Shown: positions 37,947-46,729 of the stretch, piece after piece
How positions within the stretch are numbered: position 1 is the stretch's first letter
Layout: each line of letters begins with the position of its first letter
Program-made: the position numbers and the translations under genes
Source: Gammaproteobacteria bacterium
GTDB taxonomy: Bacteria > Pseudomonadota > Gammaproteobacteria > Pseudomonadales > UBA5518
Direction: 5' to 3'
Length of the DNA: 64,000 nt
Assembly: GCA_016718385.1 (NCBI GenBank)
Contig: JADKDK010000002.1
Coordinates: 930,001 to 994,000 of the forward strand
The notes under the pieces: model-generated
Seen by the model: the letters and a program-made list of their open reading frames with translations, nothing else
The model's database searches: none
Told to the model about the DNA's origin: nothing

Positions 37947-38336
37947 ATGAGCCAGACCGGGCCGTTGCCGCGCCTCGCGGAGCGCCGCGTCGCGGCACGT
38001 ATCGAGGTCGAGTTGCCGGCGCGCCTCATCGCCGGGGACGGCCGCGCGTACGCCGCGGCCATACGCAACATCTCCTGCGGCGGGGTGCTGGTGCATCTGG
38101 CAGCCGCAAATGCCGCCGCGCTGCTGCCGAACACGGCGCGTGAACAACCCCGCGTGCCGGTCGGCGTGCGCCTCGAATTCCAGCTTCCCGCCGCACCGCA
38201 CGACGCCCCCGTGGCCATCGACTGCGGCATCGCGCACCTGCGGCGCCTGGCGGCGGACCAGGGCGCGATGGGGCTGAACTTTCGCCACTTTCATGCCGGC
38301 AGCGAACACGCACTGGCCCGCTTCTGCGCGATATAG
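37947..38336 (+). CDS. PilZ domain c-di-GMP binding protein
   Basis: This 129-residue single-domain PilZ protein has R14-xxx-R18 (RRVAAR) and NISCGGVLV (residues 41-49), the two canonical c-di-GMP binding motifs, both intact. It could act as a c-di-GMP adaptor for motility or surface functions. It is divergent from arsS, with 165 bases between, and precedes tRNA-Arg. The start is the only sensible ATG; no strong Shine-Dalgarno is seen. Confidence 0.85.
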   Translation: MSQTGPLPRLAERRVAARIEVELPARLIAGDGRAYAAAIRNISCGGVLVHLAAANAAALLPNTAREQPRVPVGVRLEFQLPAAPHDAPVAIDCGIAHLRRLAADQGAMGLNFRHFHAGSEHALARFCAI

Positions 38337-38417
38337 CCGCGCGAGCTCGCGCATTCGTGCCGCCGAGGTGGCCGGCCCGGGCCGAAGTCTTTAGAATGCG
38401 CCGTCCCGCGCGCCCGC

Positions 38418-38492
38418 GTCCCCATAGTTCAATGGATAGAACGGGGTCCTCCTAAGACTCAGATGCAGGTTCGATTCCTGCTGGGGGCACCA
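38418..38492 (+). tRNA. tRNA-Arg (anticodon CCU)
   Basis: A 75-nt cloverleaf has acceptor arms GTCCCCA/TGGGGGC, D-arm GTTC...GAAC, anticodon loop CTCCTAA (anticodon CCU, reading AGG) and T-loop TTCGATT. CCA is encoded. No second tRNA or integrase gene lies nearby. Confidence 0.96.
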
Positions 38493-38665
38493 ATTCCCGC
38501 CAGGTAGCCTCGCCTGCCTGTAGCCCGCCTGCGGAACGTCTGTGCCGCCACCCGCGTGTATATGGCGGCATTAATTACAGTCGGCCGCTTTGGGCCATGC
38601 ACCCCACCCCGGTTTTTTTATAATCCGTCGATCGCAATCCCCGGGCGTCGGCCGCCCACTCCGGT

Positions 38666-39571
38666 ATGAACGAAGCAGTCAAAGACGGCACCCAGAACGT
38701 CATCGATGGCAAACCCGTGATCTATTACGACGGGTACTGGATCCGCTACTACGCCCCGCCCGAAAACACGCTTCCCGAAAAGAAGGCGCTCATCGACCAG
38801 ATGACCAAGCGCGCCTTCCACCACACCGAGGAAGGCATCAACACGCCCGGGCGCAAGCTCGACCGCGCGCGCGCGGCCTGGGAGGCCGAGACCGACCCCG
38901 CGCGCAAGCGTGTCAACGCCGCGATGCTCGCCGGCGCACTGTTCAACCGCGCCACCGACCTGTTCACCACGATCGTGGAGCTCGGCGAGATGGGCGTCGA
39001 GATCAGCATGGACAACGAGCTGATGAAACAGTGCGGCGAGTGCTTCAAGGAAGCGCTCGATCTGGGCAAGTACGTCAAGCACTACAGCGGCGAGGAAGGC
39101 ATCGACGAGCTGTGGGGTGAACCGTTCAAGGCCTTCACGCTGCCGATCGCGACGGTCTACGAGAGCCGGTACATGAAGGTCGCGCGCGCGATGCGCGACA
39201 TCGACGGCCTCGCCGAGAAGATGGAGCAGGTATTCGGCCCGTTGGCGGGCTTCGCGGGAATCGCCGCGCGCATCCGCGAGCTCGCCGCCGCGGCCAAGCT
39301 AGAGGCGGAAACCATGAAGTCCGACCCGGTGATATTCCGCGTGTGGCCGCGCTTCGTCGCCGCCTGCGAAGCGGTGCTCGACTTCCAGCCGGCGCTGCCC
39401 GCGCCGGTGAGCGAACGCGAGCGGCGCGAGGCCGACGAGGCGCTGCGCATCCTGTGCGAGGGCAAGCGCGTGATCGAGTACCTCGCCGGGGCGCGCGTCC
39501 CGATGCCCAAGACCACCGCCGCCTACCATCGCCGCTGCGACGCATTCCGCGAGTCCATCGCCCGGACATGA
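38666..39571 (+). CDS. protein of unknown function, coupled to wax synthase gene
   Basis: I do not recognise this 301-residue protein. It lacks a signal peptide and transmembrane segments, is rich in charged residues and is predicted to be mostly helical. Distinctive stretches are VIYYDGYWIRYYAPPENTLPEKK near the start and EGKRVIEYLAGARVPMPKTT near the end. Its stop overlaps the next start (ATGA), so it is probably translated together with the WS/DGAT enzyme and may be linked to neutral lipid synthesis. A TATAAT at 38619-38624 could be its -10 element. Confidence 0.75.
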   Translation: MNEAVKDGTQNVIDGKPVIYYDGYWIRYYAPPENTLPEKKALIDQMTKRAFHHTEEGINTPGRKLDRARAAWEAETDPARKRVNAAMLAGALFNRATDLFTTIVELGEMGVEISMDNELMKQCGECFKEALDLGKYVKHYSGEEGIDELWGEPFKAFTLPIATVYESRYMKVARAMRDIDGLAEKMEQVFGPLAGFAGIAARIRELAAAAKLEAETMKSDPVIFRVWPRFVAACEAVLDFQPALPAPVSERERREADEALRILCEGKRVIEYLAGARVPMPKTTAAYHRRCDAFRESIART

Positions 39572-40983
39572 AGCAGCTCGGCGTCCTCGACTCCGCCTTC
39601 ATCAACCTCGAACTGCCCGGCACGCCACAGCACATTGGCGGGCTCGGGATCTACGACCCGTCGACCGCGCCCGGCGGCTTCGTGCGCTTCAAGTCCGTGA
39701 TCGCCGGTTTCGAGCGCCGCCTGCGGCGCACGCCGCAGTTCCGCGCGCGATTGCAGCAGGTGCCGGGCGGCATCGACCGTCCGTACTGGATCATCGACGA
39801 GGACTTCGACCTCGAGTTCCACGTGCGCCACATCGCGCTGCCCGCGCCCGGGGACTGGCGCCAGCTGTGCATCCAGGTCGCGCGGCTGCACGCCAGGGCG
39901 CTGGATTTCAGCCGCCCGCTGTGGGAGGCGTGGATCATCGAGGGCCTCGACAACGTGCCCGGCCTGCCGCGCGGCAGTTTCGCGATCTACGGCAAGCTGC
40001 ACCACGCGCTGTTCGACGGCGCCGGCGGCCAGGTCTTCGTCGATGCACTGCACGACCTCGCGCCGGTGCCCGTGGAGGAGGCGCCCGCTGGCGCGCAGGA
40101 CCGCCTCTACGCCGACGAGGCACTGGGCGAGGTGCAGATGCTGGGACGCGCGGCGATGCACCAGCTGGTCAACGGCGTCGACGTGGCGCAGGGGATGCTG
40201 CGCGCCGGTGGCGAGATCGCGCGCATGCTGCTCGGGCACGGCGAGGACGGGGGAAAGTCGCTGCTGGCCAGCGCCCCGCGCACGCGCTTCAACGAGCCGG
40301 TCGGACCGCGCCGCAGCTTCGAGGCGGCCAGCTTCGCGCTCGCGGATTTTCGCGCGCTGAGGAATGCCTCCGGCGCCAGGCTGAACACGCTGGCGCTCAC
40401 CGTGATCGGCGGCGCGCTGCGGCGCTACCTCGGGGCCCGCGCGGAACTGCCCGAGCGCGCCCTGAACGCCGCGATCCCCCTGGACCTGCGCCGGCGCCGC
40501 GCCGATTCCGGCGACACCAACCAGGTCGGCACCGTGTACCTGTCGCTGCACACCGACCTCGCGGATCCGCTGCAACGGCTCGAGGCCGTGCGCCGTGGAG
40601 CAGACGGGGCACGCGAGCGCGGCGCCCGCTACCCGCTCGTGGACACCATGAAGCTCGCCGGCCTGCTGCCCCCCGCGCTGGTCAGGGCGGCCGGCGAATT
40701 CTATGCCGCGCACGGCCTGACGCGACGGATGCCCCTGGTCACCAGCACCGTGGTCGCGAACGCCGCGGGGCCCGAAATACCGCTCTATTGCGCGGGCGCG
40801 CGCCTGGTGCGCTACCACGGGTTGGGGCCGCTGTCGCCGGGGATGGGGATCTACCACACGGTGTTCAGCTGCAACGATACGCTGACGATCTCGGTGGTCG
40901 CGGATCGCGAGCGCATGCCCGACCCCGCGTTCTACCGCGAGTGCCTGGAGGAATCCTTCGCCGAACTGCGCGACGCCCTGTAG
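39568..40983 (+). CDS. wax ester synthase/diacylglycerol acyltransferase (WS/DGAT)
   Basis: This 471-residue enzyme joins acyl-CoA to fatty alcohols or diacylglycerol, making storage lipids. The catalytic HHxxxDG is present (HHALFDG, residues 145-151), along with the N-terminal LDSAFINLE typical of the family and a C-terminal SNVPG-like region (TSTVVANAAGPEIPLY) that departs from the common consensus. It overlaps the upstream unknown gene by four bases. Length is normal for bacterial WS/DGAT. Confidence 0.92.
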   Translation: MKQLGVLDSAFINLELPGTPQHIGGLGIYDPSTAPGGFVRFKSVIAGFERRLRRTPQFRARLQQVPGGIDRPYWIIDEDFDLEFHVRHIALPAPGDWRQLCIQVARLHARALDFSRPLWEAWIIEGLDNVPGLPRGSFAIYGKLHHALFDGAGGQVFVDALHDLAPVPVEEAPAGAQDRLYADEALGEVQMLGRAAMHQLVNGVDVAQGMLRAGGEIARMLLGHGEDGGKSLLASAPRTRFNEPVGPRRSFEAASFALADFRALRNASGARLNTLALTVIGGALRRYLGARAELPERALNAAIPLDLRRRRADSGDTNQVGTVYLSLHTDLADPLQRLEAVRRGADGARERGARYPLVDTMKLAGLLPPALVRAAGEFYAAHGLTRRMPLVTSTVVANAAGPEIPLYCAGARLVRYHGLGPLSPGMGIYHTVFSCNDTLTISVVADRERMPDPAFYRECLEESFAELRDAL

Positions 40984-40990
40984 GTTGATA

Positions 40991-41126
40991 CGGCATTCGT
41001 GCCGACGATGTGCGTTGCCCCGATGCCGGCGTCGCCATGAATGGCGACCTACATGCCCTGTGGGCCGGCATTCATGCCGACAATGTGCATTGCCCCGATG
41101 CCGTCGTCGCCATGAATGGCGACCTA
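40991..41126 (+). repeat. 75-bp tandem repeat made of two palindromes
   Basis: Two copies lie 75 bases apart. Each has CGGCATTC(G/A)TGCCG (40991 and 41066) followed by the palindrome GTCGCCATGAATGGCGAC (41031-41048 and 41106-41123). The final GACCTA includes the complement of the sseA stop codon. The cluster fills the gap between convergent WS/DGAT and sseA. The ATTCAT loops match those in the repeats at 22680. Confidence 0.82.
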
Positions 41127-41972
41127 TGCGCCGCGGGCCACCGTCGCGCCGGGGCGCGAACACCAATCGCTCCAGCTGCCGGGATAGAGCCGCGCGCCAC
41201 GGATGCCGGCGAGCTCCAGCGACAGCAGGTTCACGCAGGCCGTGACGCCCGAGCCGCAATACACCACCAGTTGCTGCGCATCCACGCCGCGCCAGCGCTC
41301 GGCCTGCGCCGCCGCATCGAGGAAGCAGCCGTTCGCCTCGTGCGTGGCACCCGCCCAGGGGCGGTTCAGCGCGCCCGGCACGTGGCCGGCGACCGGATCG
41401 ATGGGTTCCTCGAGGCCCGCATAGCGGCGCGGCTCGCGCGAATCGACCAGTGCGAGCGTGCCCGCGGCAACGCGCGGCGCCAGTTCCTCGTAATCGATGC
41501 GCATCGCGGCGCGCGGGCGCGGCTCGAAATCGCCCGGCGCCGGCGCCGGGATCGCGGCATCCAGCGCCAGCCCGGCGCGGGTCCATGCCGTCACGCCACC
41601 GTCGAGCACGCACACGCGCTCGTGCCCGAAATAACGCGCGAGCCACCACAGCCGTGCCGCAAAGGCGCCGCGCGAATCGTCACAGGCGACTAGCAGCCGC
41701 CCGGCATCCAGTCCGATGCGTCGCATGGTCCGGCCGAAGGCCTCGGGCGAGGGCAGCGGATGTCGGCCCCCGGTCGCTGCGACGGGCGCCGACAGATCGC
41801 GCTCCAGGTGGAGGTAGACCGCGCCGGGAATGTGCGCCGCGCGGTACGCGGCTTCTCCGGCCGCGGGATCGGCGAGCGCGAAGCGGCAGTCGGCGACCAG
41901 CGGCGGATGCGCGCCGGCGAGCAGCGCGTGCAGGCGCAGCGGGTCGATCAGCGGTCCGGTGAGCGCGCTCAT
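41124..41972 (-). CDS. sseA: 3-mercaptopyruvate sulfurtransferase (two-domain rhodanese)
   Basis: This 282-residue enzyme transfers sulfur from 3-mercaptopyruvate or thiosulfate. It has two rhodanese domains, the first inactive-looking (VACDDSRGAFAAR) and the second with catalytic Cys239 in CGSGVTA, the loop typical of mercaptopyruvate rather than thiosulfate sulfurtransferases. It converges on the WS/DGAT gene across a palindromic repeat whose end forms its stop codon. Confidence 0.9.
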   Translation of the reverse strand: MSALTGPLIDPLRLHALLAGAHPPLVADCRFALADPAAGEAAYRAAHIPGAVYLHLERDLSAPVAATGGRHPLPSPEAFGRTMRRIGLDAGRLLVACDDSRGAFAARLWWLARYFGHERVCVLDGGVTAWTRAGLALDAAIPAPAPGDFEPRPRAAMRIDYEELAPRVAAGTLALVDSREPRRYAGLEEPIDPVAGHVPGALNRPWAGATHEANGCFLDAAAQAERWRGVDAQQLVVYCGSGVTACVNLLSLELAGIRGARLYPGSWSDWCSRPGATVARGA

Positions 41973-42029
41973 GTGTTCTCCTTGCCTCGCGGCGCCGGGT
42001 TCATTGCCTGCGGACGCTTCACCTGGCTG

Positions 42030-42812
42030 TCAGCGCACCGTGAAACGCAGCGTGCCGAGCGCGCCGTAATCCGCGACGTAGTCGCCGGGCTCGGCCGGCA
42101 TCATGGCGCCCACCGCGCCGCTCAGCAGCACCTGGCCCGGGCGCAGTTCATAACCGGCCGCCACCGCGGCATTCACCAGTTCCAGCGCCGCGGCCAGCGC
42201 GCCGTCGGCATGGCCCTGCGCCAGTACCGTGGCGCCGCGTGTCAGCATCAGCTCCGGTGCCGTGCCCTGCAGCAGGGCCGGATCGCGCACCGCCCCGAGG
42301 ATGTAGCCGCGCACGCCGATGTTGCTCGCGATGTAGTCGATCCCGTTTGGCGTCACCTTGCCCTCGAGCGCGAGCTCCGGCAGTTCGACCGCGGGCATCA
42401 CGCCGTCGATGTGTGCCAGCAGCGCCGCCTCGTCCGCCAGCGGCTGCGTGATCGCGGCTCCGAGCCGCAACGCCACCTCGATCTCCAGCACCATGCGTTC
42501 ATAACCTGCGCGCGAGACCGTGCAGCCGGCGACCTGTCCCGCGCAACGCTCGGCCGAGGCGGGCAATACCGCGAAGGCCGCACGATCGAGACCGAAGCGC
42601 TGCTGCATCTGCGGCGAACTGAAGGCGCTCTTGAAGCCGGCCACGCGCTCGCCCGCGGGCCACGCGGCCACCAGCACCTGCTGGCGCGCCATCGCCTCCG
42701 CCAGTGGATCAGCCAGCGTCACGCCCGCGGCAAGGCAAAACCACGCCACAACGAGCAACAGCGCGCCGGGCACGGGGTGCAGAACTTCACGAACGCGGTT
42801 GCTGCGCGGCAT
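42030..42812 (-). CDS. 2-keto-4-pentenoate hydratase family protein with signal peptide
   Basis: The 260-residue protein belongs to the hydratase/decarboxylase branch of the fumarylacetoacetate hydrolase superfamily. It has the metal-binding E-x-E (VLEIEVAL) and GALNTG-like region LSGAVGAMMPAEPGDYV. Unusually, it begins with what looks like a secretory signal (PGALLLVVAWFCLAAGVTLA, cleavage before DP), implying a periplasmic enzyme. A longer frame is open upstream but crosses the rimO promoter. It is divergent from rimO. The substrate is unknown. Confidence 0.75.
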   Translation of the reverse strand: MPRSNRVREVLHPVPGALLLVVAWFCLAAGVTLADPLAEAMARQQVLVAAWPAGERVAGFKSAFSSPQMQQRFGLDRAAFAVLPASAERCAGQVAGCTVSRAGYERMVLEIEVALRLGAAITQPLADEAALLAHIDGVMPAVELPELALEGKVTPNGIDYIASNIGVRGYILGAVRDPALLQGTAPELMLTRGATVLAQGHADGALAAALELVNAAVAAGYELRPGQVLLSGAVGAMMPAEPGDYVADYGALGTLRFTVR

Positions 42813-42825
42813 TTGTACGCTTCGG

Positions 42826-42831
42826 TAGAAT
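42826..42831 (+). promoter_or_regulatory. possible sigma70 -10 element of rimO
   Basis: TAGAAT lies 31 bases upstream of the rimO ATG. No -35 element at 16-18 bases is convincing. Confidence 0.35.
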
Positions 42832-42861
42832 ACGCGGCCCCCGCCTGCACCGAGACCCGCC

Positions 42862-44187
42862 ATGAACCAGCCCAAAGTCGGATTCGTCAGCCTCGGCTGC
42901 CCCAAGGCGCTGGTCGACTCCGAGCGCATTCTCACCCAGCTGCGCCTGGACGGCTACAGCATCGTGCCGAGCTACCGGGACGCCGACGTGGTGGTGGTGA
43001 ACACCTGCGGCTTCATCGACAGCGCCAAGCAGGAATCGCTCGATGCGATCGGCGAGGCCCTCAGCGAGAACGGCCGCGTGATCGTGACCGGCTGCATGGG
43101 CGCGCAGGCCGAGCAGATCATGAAGGTGCACCCGCAGGTGCTGAGCGTGAGCGGCCCGCACGCCTACGAGGCGGTGGTCGGCGCGGTGCACCAGCACGTA
43201 CCCGCGCCGGATCGCCAGCACGATCCCTTCCTCGACCTCGTGCCGCCGCAGGGCGTGAAGCTGACGCCGCGACACTACGCCTACCTGAAGATCTCCGAGG
43301 GCTGCAACCACCGCTGCAGCTTCTGCATCATCCCGCAGCTGCGCGGCGACCTCGTGAGCCGCCCGATCGGCGAGGTGATGGACGAAGCCGAGCGCCTGGT
43401 GAAGGCCGGCGTGCGCGAGCTGCTGGTGATCTCGCAGGACACCAGCGCCTACGGCGTCGATCTGCGCTATCGCACCGGCTTCTGGCAGGGGCGCCCGCTG
43501 AAGACGCAGATGCAGGCGCTGTGCAGCGCGCTCGGCGAGCTCGGCGTCTGGGTGCGGCTGCACTACGTCTACCCCTACCCGCACGTCGACAACATCATCC
43601 CGCTGATGGCCGAGGGCAGGATCCTGCCGTACCTCGACATCCCGTTCCAGCACGCGAGCCCGCGCATCCTCAAGCTGATGAAGCGCCCCGGCAACGCCGA
43701 GGGCGTGCTCGAGCGCATCCACGCCTGGCGCGAGACCTGCCCGGACCTCACGCTGCGCAGCACCTTCATCGTCGGATTCCCCGGGGAGACCGAGGCCGAA
43801 TTCGAGGAACTGCTGGACTTCCTCGACGAGGCCGAGCTGGACCGCGTGGGCTGCTTCAAGTACTCCCCGGTCGATGGCGCGCCCGCCAACGCGCTGCCCG
43901 ATCCGGTGCCCGAGGAGCTCAAGGAAGAGCGCTGGCAGCGGCTGATGGAACTGCAAGCCGAGATCAGCGCCGAGCGCCTGCAGCAACGCATCGGCCGCGA
44001 GATCGACGTGATCATCGACCGCGTCGAGGGTGACAGCGCCACCGCGCGCTCCAGCGCCGATGCGCCCGAGATCGACGGCGTGGTGCACATCGAGAACGTC
44101 GAGGGGCTGGTCTCGGGCGAGATCATCCGCGTGCGCGTCGAGGGCGCCGACGACTACGACCTCTGGGCCGTGCCCGTCGAGGCATGA
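42862..44187 (+). CDS. rimO: ribosomal protein S12 methylthiotransferase RimO
   Basis: This radical SAM enzyme adds a methylthio group to Asp of ribosomal protein S12. The 441-residue order is a UPF0004 domain (VGFVSLGCPKALVDSE, NTCGFID, GCMGA cysteines for the auxiliary cluster), radical SAM CNHRCSFC, and a C-terminal TRAM domain. It overlaps rsmE by four bases. Length is normal. Confidence 0.96.
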   Translation: MNQPKVGFVSLGCPKALVDSERILTQLRLDGYSIVPSYRDADVVVVNTCGFIDSAKQESLDAIGEALSENGRVIVTGCMGAQAEQIMKVHPQVLSVSGPHAYEAVVGAVHQHVPAPDRQHDPFLDLVPPQGVKLTPRHYAYLKISEGCNHRCSFCIIPQLRGDLVSRPIGEVMDEAERLVKAGVRELLVISQDTSAYGVDLRYRTGFWQGRPLKTQMQALCSALGELGVWVRLHYVYPYPHVDNIIPLMAEGRILPYLDIPFQHASPRILKLMKRPGNAEGVLERIHAWRETCPDLTLRSTFIVGFPGETEAEFEELLDFLDEAELDRVGCFKYSPVDGAPANALPDPVPEELKEERWQRLMELQAEISAERLQQRIGREIDVIIDRVEGDSATARSSADAPEIDGVVHIENVEGLVSGEIIRVRVEGADDYDLWAVPVEA

Positions 44188-44957
44188 ACCTGCTGCTGCT
44201 GGCGGCGACGGAGATCGCCGCCCCGGGGCTGGCCGAGGTCGCGCTGGCGCGCTACCCCGCCCGCGCCGGCTGGTGGCCACCCCAGCCCGGGCGCCAGCTG
44301 CTGCTGGGACTGCGCGACGGGCTCATCGGCGAGGGCGTGGTCGAGCACGTCGGCGAACAGCGTGCGCGCATCCGCTTCACGCTCGATCGAGCGCCCCCGC
44401 CCGCGCTGCCGCTGACGCTGCTGCTCGCGCTGCCGCGCCCGAAGATGCTGCGCCGCGTGCTGCGCAGCGCGGCCGAGATCGGCATCAAGCACATCTGGCT
44501 GATCAACAGCAGCCGCGTCGAGAAGAGCTACTGGCAGAGCCCGCTGCTCGCGCCCCCGATGCTCGACGCCTATCTCGCCGCCGGACTGGAACAGGCCTGC
44601 GACACCGTGCTGCCGCGGGTGGAGCTGCGCACGCGCTTCAGACCCTTCGTGGAGGACGAACTGCCGGCGATGACCGCGGGCAGCCTGCGCCTGGTCGCGC
44701 ACCCGGCGGCCGGCGCGCCGCTCGGGCCGGCCGGCACCGGCCACGTGACGCTGGCGATGGGCCCCGAGGGCGGCTTCACGGATTTCGAGATCGCGCTGCT
44801 CGGCGGCACCGGTTTCGCGGCCTGCACGCTGGGGCGGCGCGTGCTGCGCGTCGAGACCGCGCTGCCGGTGCTCGCCGCCAACCTCTTCCCCGCCGGGTTC
44901 AGTAATGCAGCAGCGGATGACGCAACGTGTCGTCCGCCAGCAACTGCGCACCGCTGA
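44184..44957 (+). CDS. rsmE: 16S rRNA (uracil-1498-N3)-methyltransferase RsmE
   Basis: This SPOUT-class RNA methyltransferase modifies U1498 of 16S rRNA. The 257-residue protein has the SAM-binding AMGPEGGFTDFEIALL and LGRRVLRVETA knot motifs. The family normally ends soon after that; here a tail of about 20 residues (NAAADDATCRPPATAHR) is encoded antisense to the 3' end of the convergent regulator (59-base overlap), so the tail may be a chance extension. Confidence 0.92.
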   Translation: MNLLLLAATEIAAPGLAEVALARYPARAGWWPPQPGRQLLLGLRDGLIGEGVVEHVGEQRARIRFTLDRAPPPALPLTLLLALPRPKMLRRVLRSAAEIGIKHIWLINSSRVEKSYWQSPLLAPPMLDAYLAAGLEQACDTVLPRVELRTRFRPFVEDELPAMTAGSLRLVAHPAAGAPLGPAGTGHVTLAMGPEGGFTDFEIALLGGTGFAACTLGRRVLRVETALPVLAANLFPAGFSNAAADDATCRPPATAHR

Positions 44958-45753
44958 ACTCCTGGCGCAGATCCTCGGGCGTGAGCAGGCTCACCAGCAG
45001 CCGCGGCTCGCCCACGTAGGGCGTGGCGCCCACGGTGTTCACCGTGTACAGGTAACTGCGCACGTCGCCGTCGGGCATCGCCAGGCGCAACCGGAAGCTG
45101 TTCTGGAACGCGATTTCCGCGCCGCGGCGCGCCCACTGCTCCGGGATCGCGGGATAGGCCAGCAGTTGTCCGAGCAGCCGCGCGGCATCCGCGTCGCCGC
45201 TCAGCAGCACCTCCTGCTGCAGCGTCATCAGCAGCCGGCACGCGACGTCCTCCCAGTCGACCAGGCGTGCGCGCAGGCCGTTCTCGGCGAAGAACATGTG
45301 GTAGCTGTTGATCGGCGGCGCGAGGAACTCGGGCGCGAGCAGCGCGCGCAGCATCGCCAGCCAGCCGCGGTTGACGAGATGCAGGTTGCCGTACTTGTCC
45401 TGCACCGTCGCGGCCCACGGATCCAGGGCGCGCATGTTCAGCTCCAGCGATTTGTGCAGCCAGCGCATCTCGGGAGCCTGCATGTCGCTGCCCAGCGGAT
45501 CGGGCGCGAAACCGGCGGCGACCAGCAGTGTGTTGAGATCCTGCGGCTCGAGACGGAACACGCCCGCCAGCGCGAGCACCATGCTGCGCCCCGGCTGCGA
45601 GCGGCCGGTCTCGAGGAAACTGACGTGGCGCGCGGACACGCCGGTCTCCAGCGCCAGCTCTTCCTGGCTGAGACCGAAGGTGGCGCGCCAGAAGCGCAGC
45701 AGCCGTCCGAAGGGGCCGGGCTGATGGAGGGAGTTGCTCGGGTGTTCGCTCAC
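44899..45753 (-). CDS. XRE-family MmyB-type transcriptional regulator
   Basis: This 284-residue protein has an N-terminal helix-turn-helix (FGRLLRFWRATFGLSQEELALETGVSARHVSFLETGRSQP) and a C-terminal MmyB-like ligand-binding domain (LVNRGWLAMLRALL...). MmyB-type regulators often control neighbouring hydrolase or dehydrogenase genes. I chose the GTG at 45753 because it lies directly before the domain; the frame is open far upstream. It is divergent from the alpha/beta hydrolase at 45910, its likely target. Confidence 0.82.
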   Translation of the reverse strand: MSEHPSNSLHQPGPFGRLLRFWRATFGLSQEELALETGVSARHVSFLETGRSQPGRSMVLALAGVFRLEPQDLNTLLVAAGFAPDPLGSDMQAPEMRWLHKSLELNMRALDPWAATVQDKYGNLHLVNRGWLAMLRALLAPEFLAPPINSYHMFFAENGLRARLVDWEDVACRLLMTLQQEVLLSGDADAARLLGQLLAYPAIPEQWARRGAEIAFQNSFRLRLAMPDGDVRSYLYTVNTVGATPYVGEPRLLVSLLTPEDLRQEFSGAQLLADDTLRHPLLHY

Positions 45754-45876
45754 AGTACCGATCCGTGTTTCGCCCGATACTAACCGCCGGGTAATGGCGT
45801 GTACACAACGCCGCTCGCCGGTGTCCACCTTGGTGCAATTGTGCAAGCGGCAGTGGCGGGCGCGGCACACAGGTCT

Positions 45877-45900
45877 ACACTTTCCCGCAGGCAAAAGTGT
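45877..45900 (+). promoter_or_regulatory. inverted repeat between regulator and hydrolase
   Basis: ACACTTT and AAAGTGT form a perfect 7-bp inverted repeat with a 10-base spacer (24 bases in all), ending nine bases before the hydrolase ATG. It is a candidate operator for the divergent MmyB-type regulator, or a hairpin masking the start; neither is shown. Confidence 0.4.
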
Positions 45901-45909
45901 GACACTCCA

Positions 45910-46689
45910 ATGACAACAACCGCTTCGCCCTGCCCCACCCCGCCCCGGCTGGCCTATGCGCTGACCGAGCCCGGCCGCTTCGTCATCGAGATCAACCGGC
46001 TGCTGCTGGCGCACCCGTTCCTGCGCCGCGCTCGCGGCGGCGACGGGCACCCGGTGATGGTGCTGCCCGGCTTCCTCGGCGCCGACGGGTCGACCGCGGC
46101 GCTGCGCTACTACATCGCCAACTGGGGCTACGACACCCACGGCTGGGCCATGGGACGCAACCTGGGCCTGCGCGCCGAAGACCCCGAATTCGAGAACCGC
46201 CTGGCCGAACGGCTCGGCACGCTGGTGCGCAAGAGCGGACGCAAGGTGAGCCTGGTCGGCTGGAGCCTGGGCGGCGTGCTCGCGCGCGAGCTCGCGCGCG
46301 CCTGCCCCGACCACGTGCGCCAGGTGATCACGCTCGGCAGCCCGATCGGCGGCGATCCCAAGGCCTCCACGATCTGGCGCGTCTACGAGCTCGCCACCGA
46401 GACCGAACTGCACAGCGAGGAACTGCGCCAGCGCGTCGCGCAGATCGTGCAACCGGTGCCGGGCGTGCCCTGCACCGCGATCTACAGCAGGAGCGACGGC
46501 ATCGTCTCGCACCAGATCGCGCGCGAGCGCGAGACGCCACTGACCGACAACATCCGCGTCGTCGCGAGCCACGTCGGCCTCGGCTTCAGCGCCACGGTGC
46601 TGCACGCCATCGCCGACCGCCTGGCGCAGGACGAGCACGACTGGCGACCCTTCCGCAGGACCTGCTGGCGGCGTATCTTCTACGCCTGA
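45910..46689 (+). CDS. alpha/beta hydrolase (lipase/esterase-like)
   Basis: This 259-residue alpha/beta fold hydrolase has the oxyanion region VMVLPGFLGADGS and the nucleophile elbow GWSLGG (Ser119). The acid and His are plausible (RSDGIVS, SHVGLGF). The pattern of short-chain lipase or PGAP1-like hydrolases fits, but the substrate is unknown. No signal peptide is seen. It is divergent from the MmyB-type regulator with a 156-base gap. Confidence 0.82.
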   Translation: MTTTASPCPTPPRLAYALTEPGRFVIEINRLLLAHPFLRRARGGDGHPVMVLPGFLGADGSTAALRYYIANWGYDTHGWAMGRNLGLRAEDPEFENRLAERLGTLVRKSGRKVSLVGWSLGGVLARELARACPDHVRQVITLGSPIGGDPKASTIWRVYELATETELHSEELRQRVAQIVQPVPGVPCTAIYSRSDGIVSHQIARERETPLTDNIRVVASHVGLGFSATVLHAIADRLAQDEHDWRPFRRTCWRRIFYA

Positions 46690-46729
46690 ACGCGCCGGCC
46701 TTCCGCCGCGCCCGCGACGGAAAGCCACG

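Noticed and set aside
38418..38665. tRNA-Arg as an integration site for a mobile element
   Set aside because: No integrase, no repeated tRNA 3' end and no change of gene content consistent with an island.
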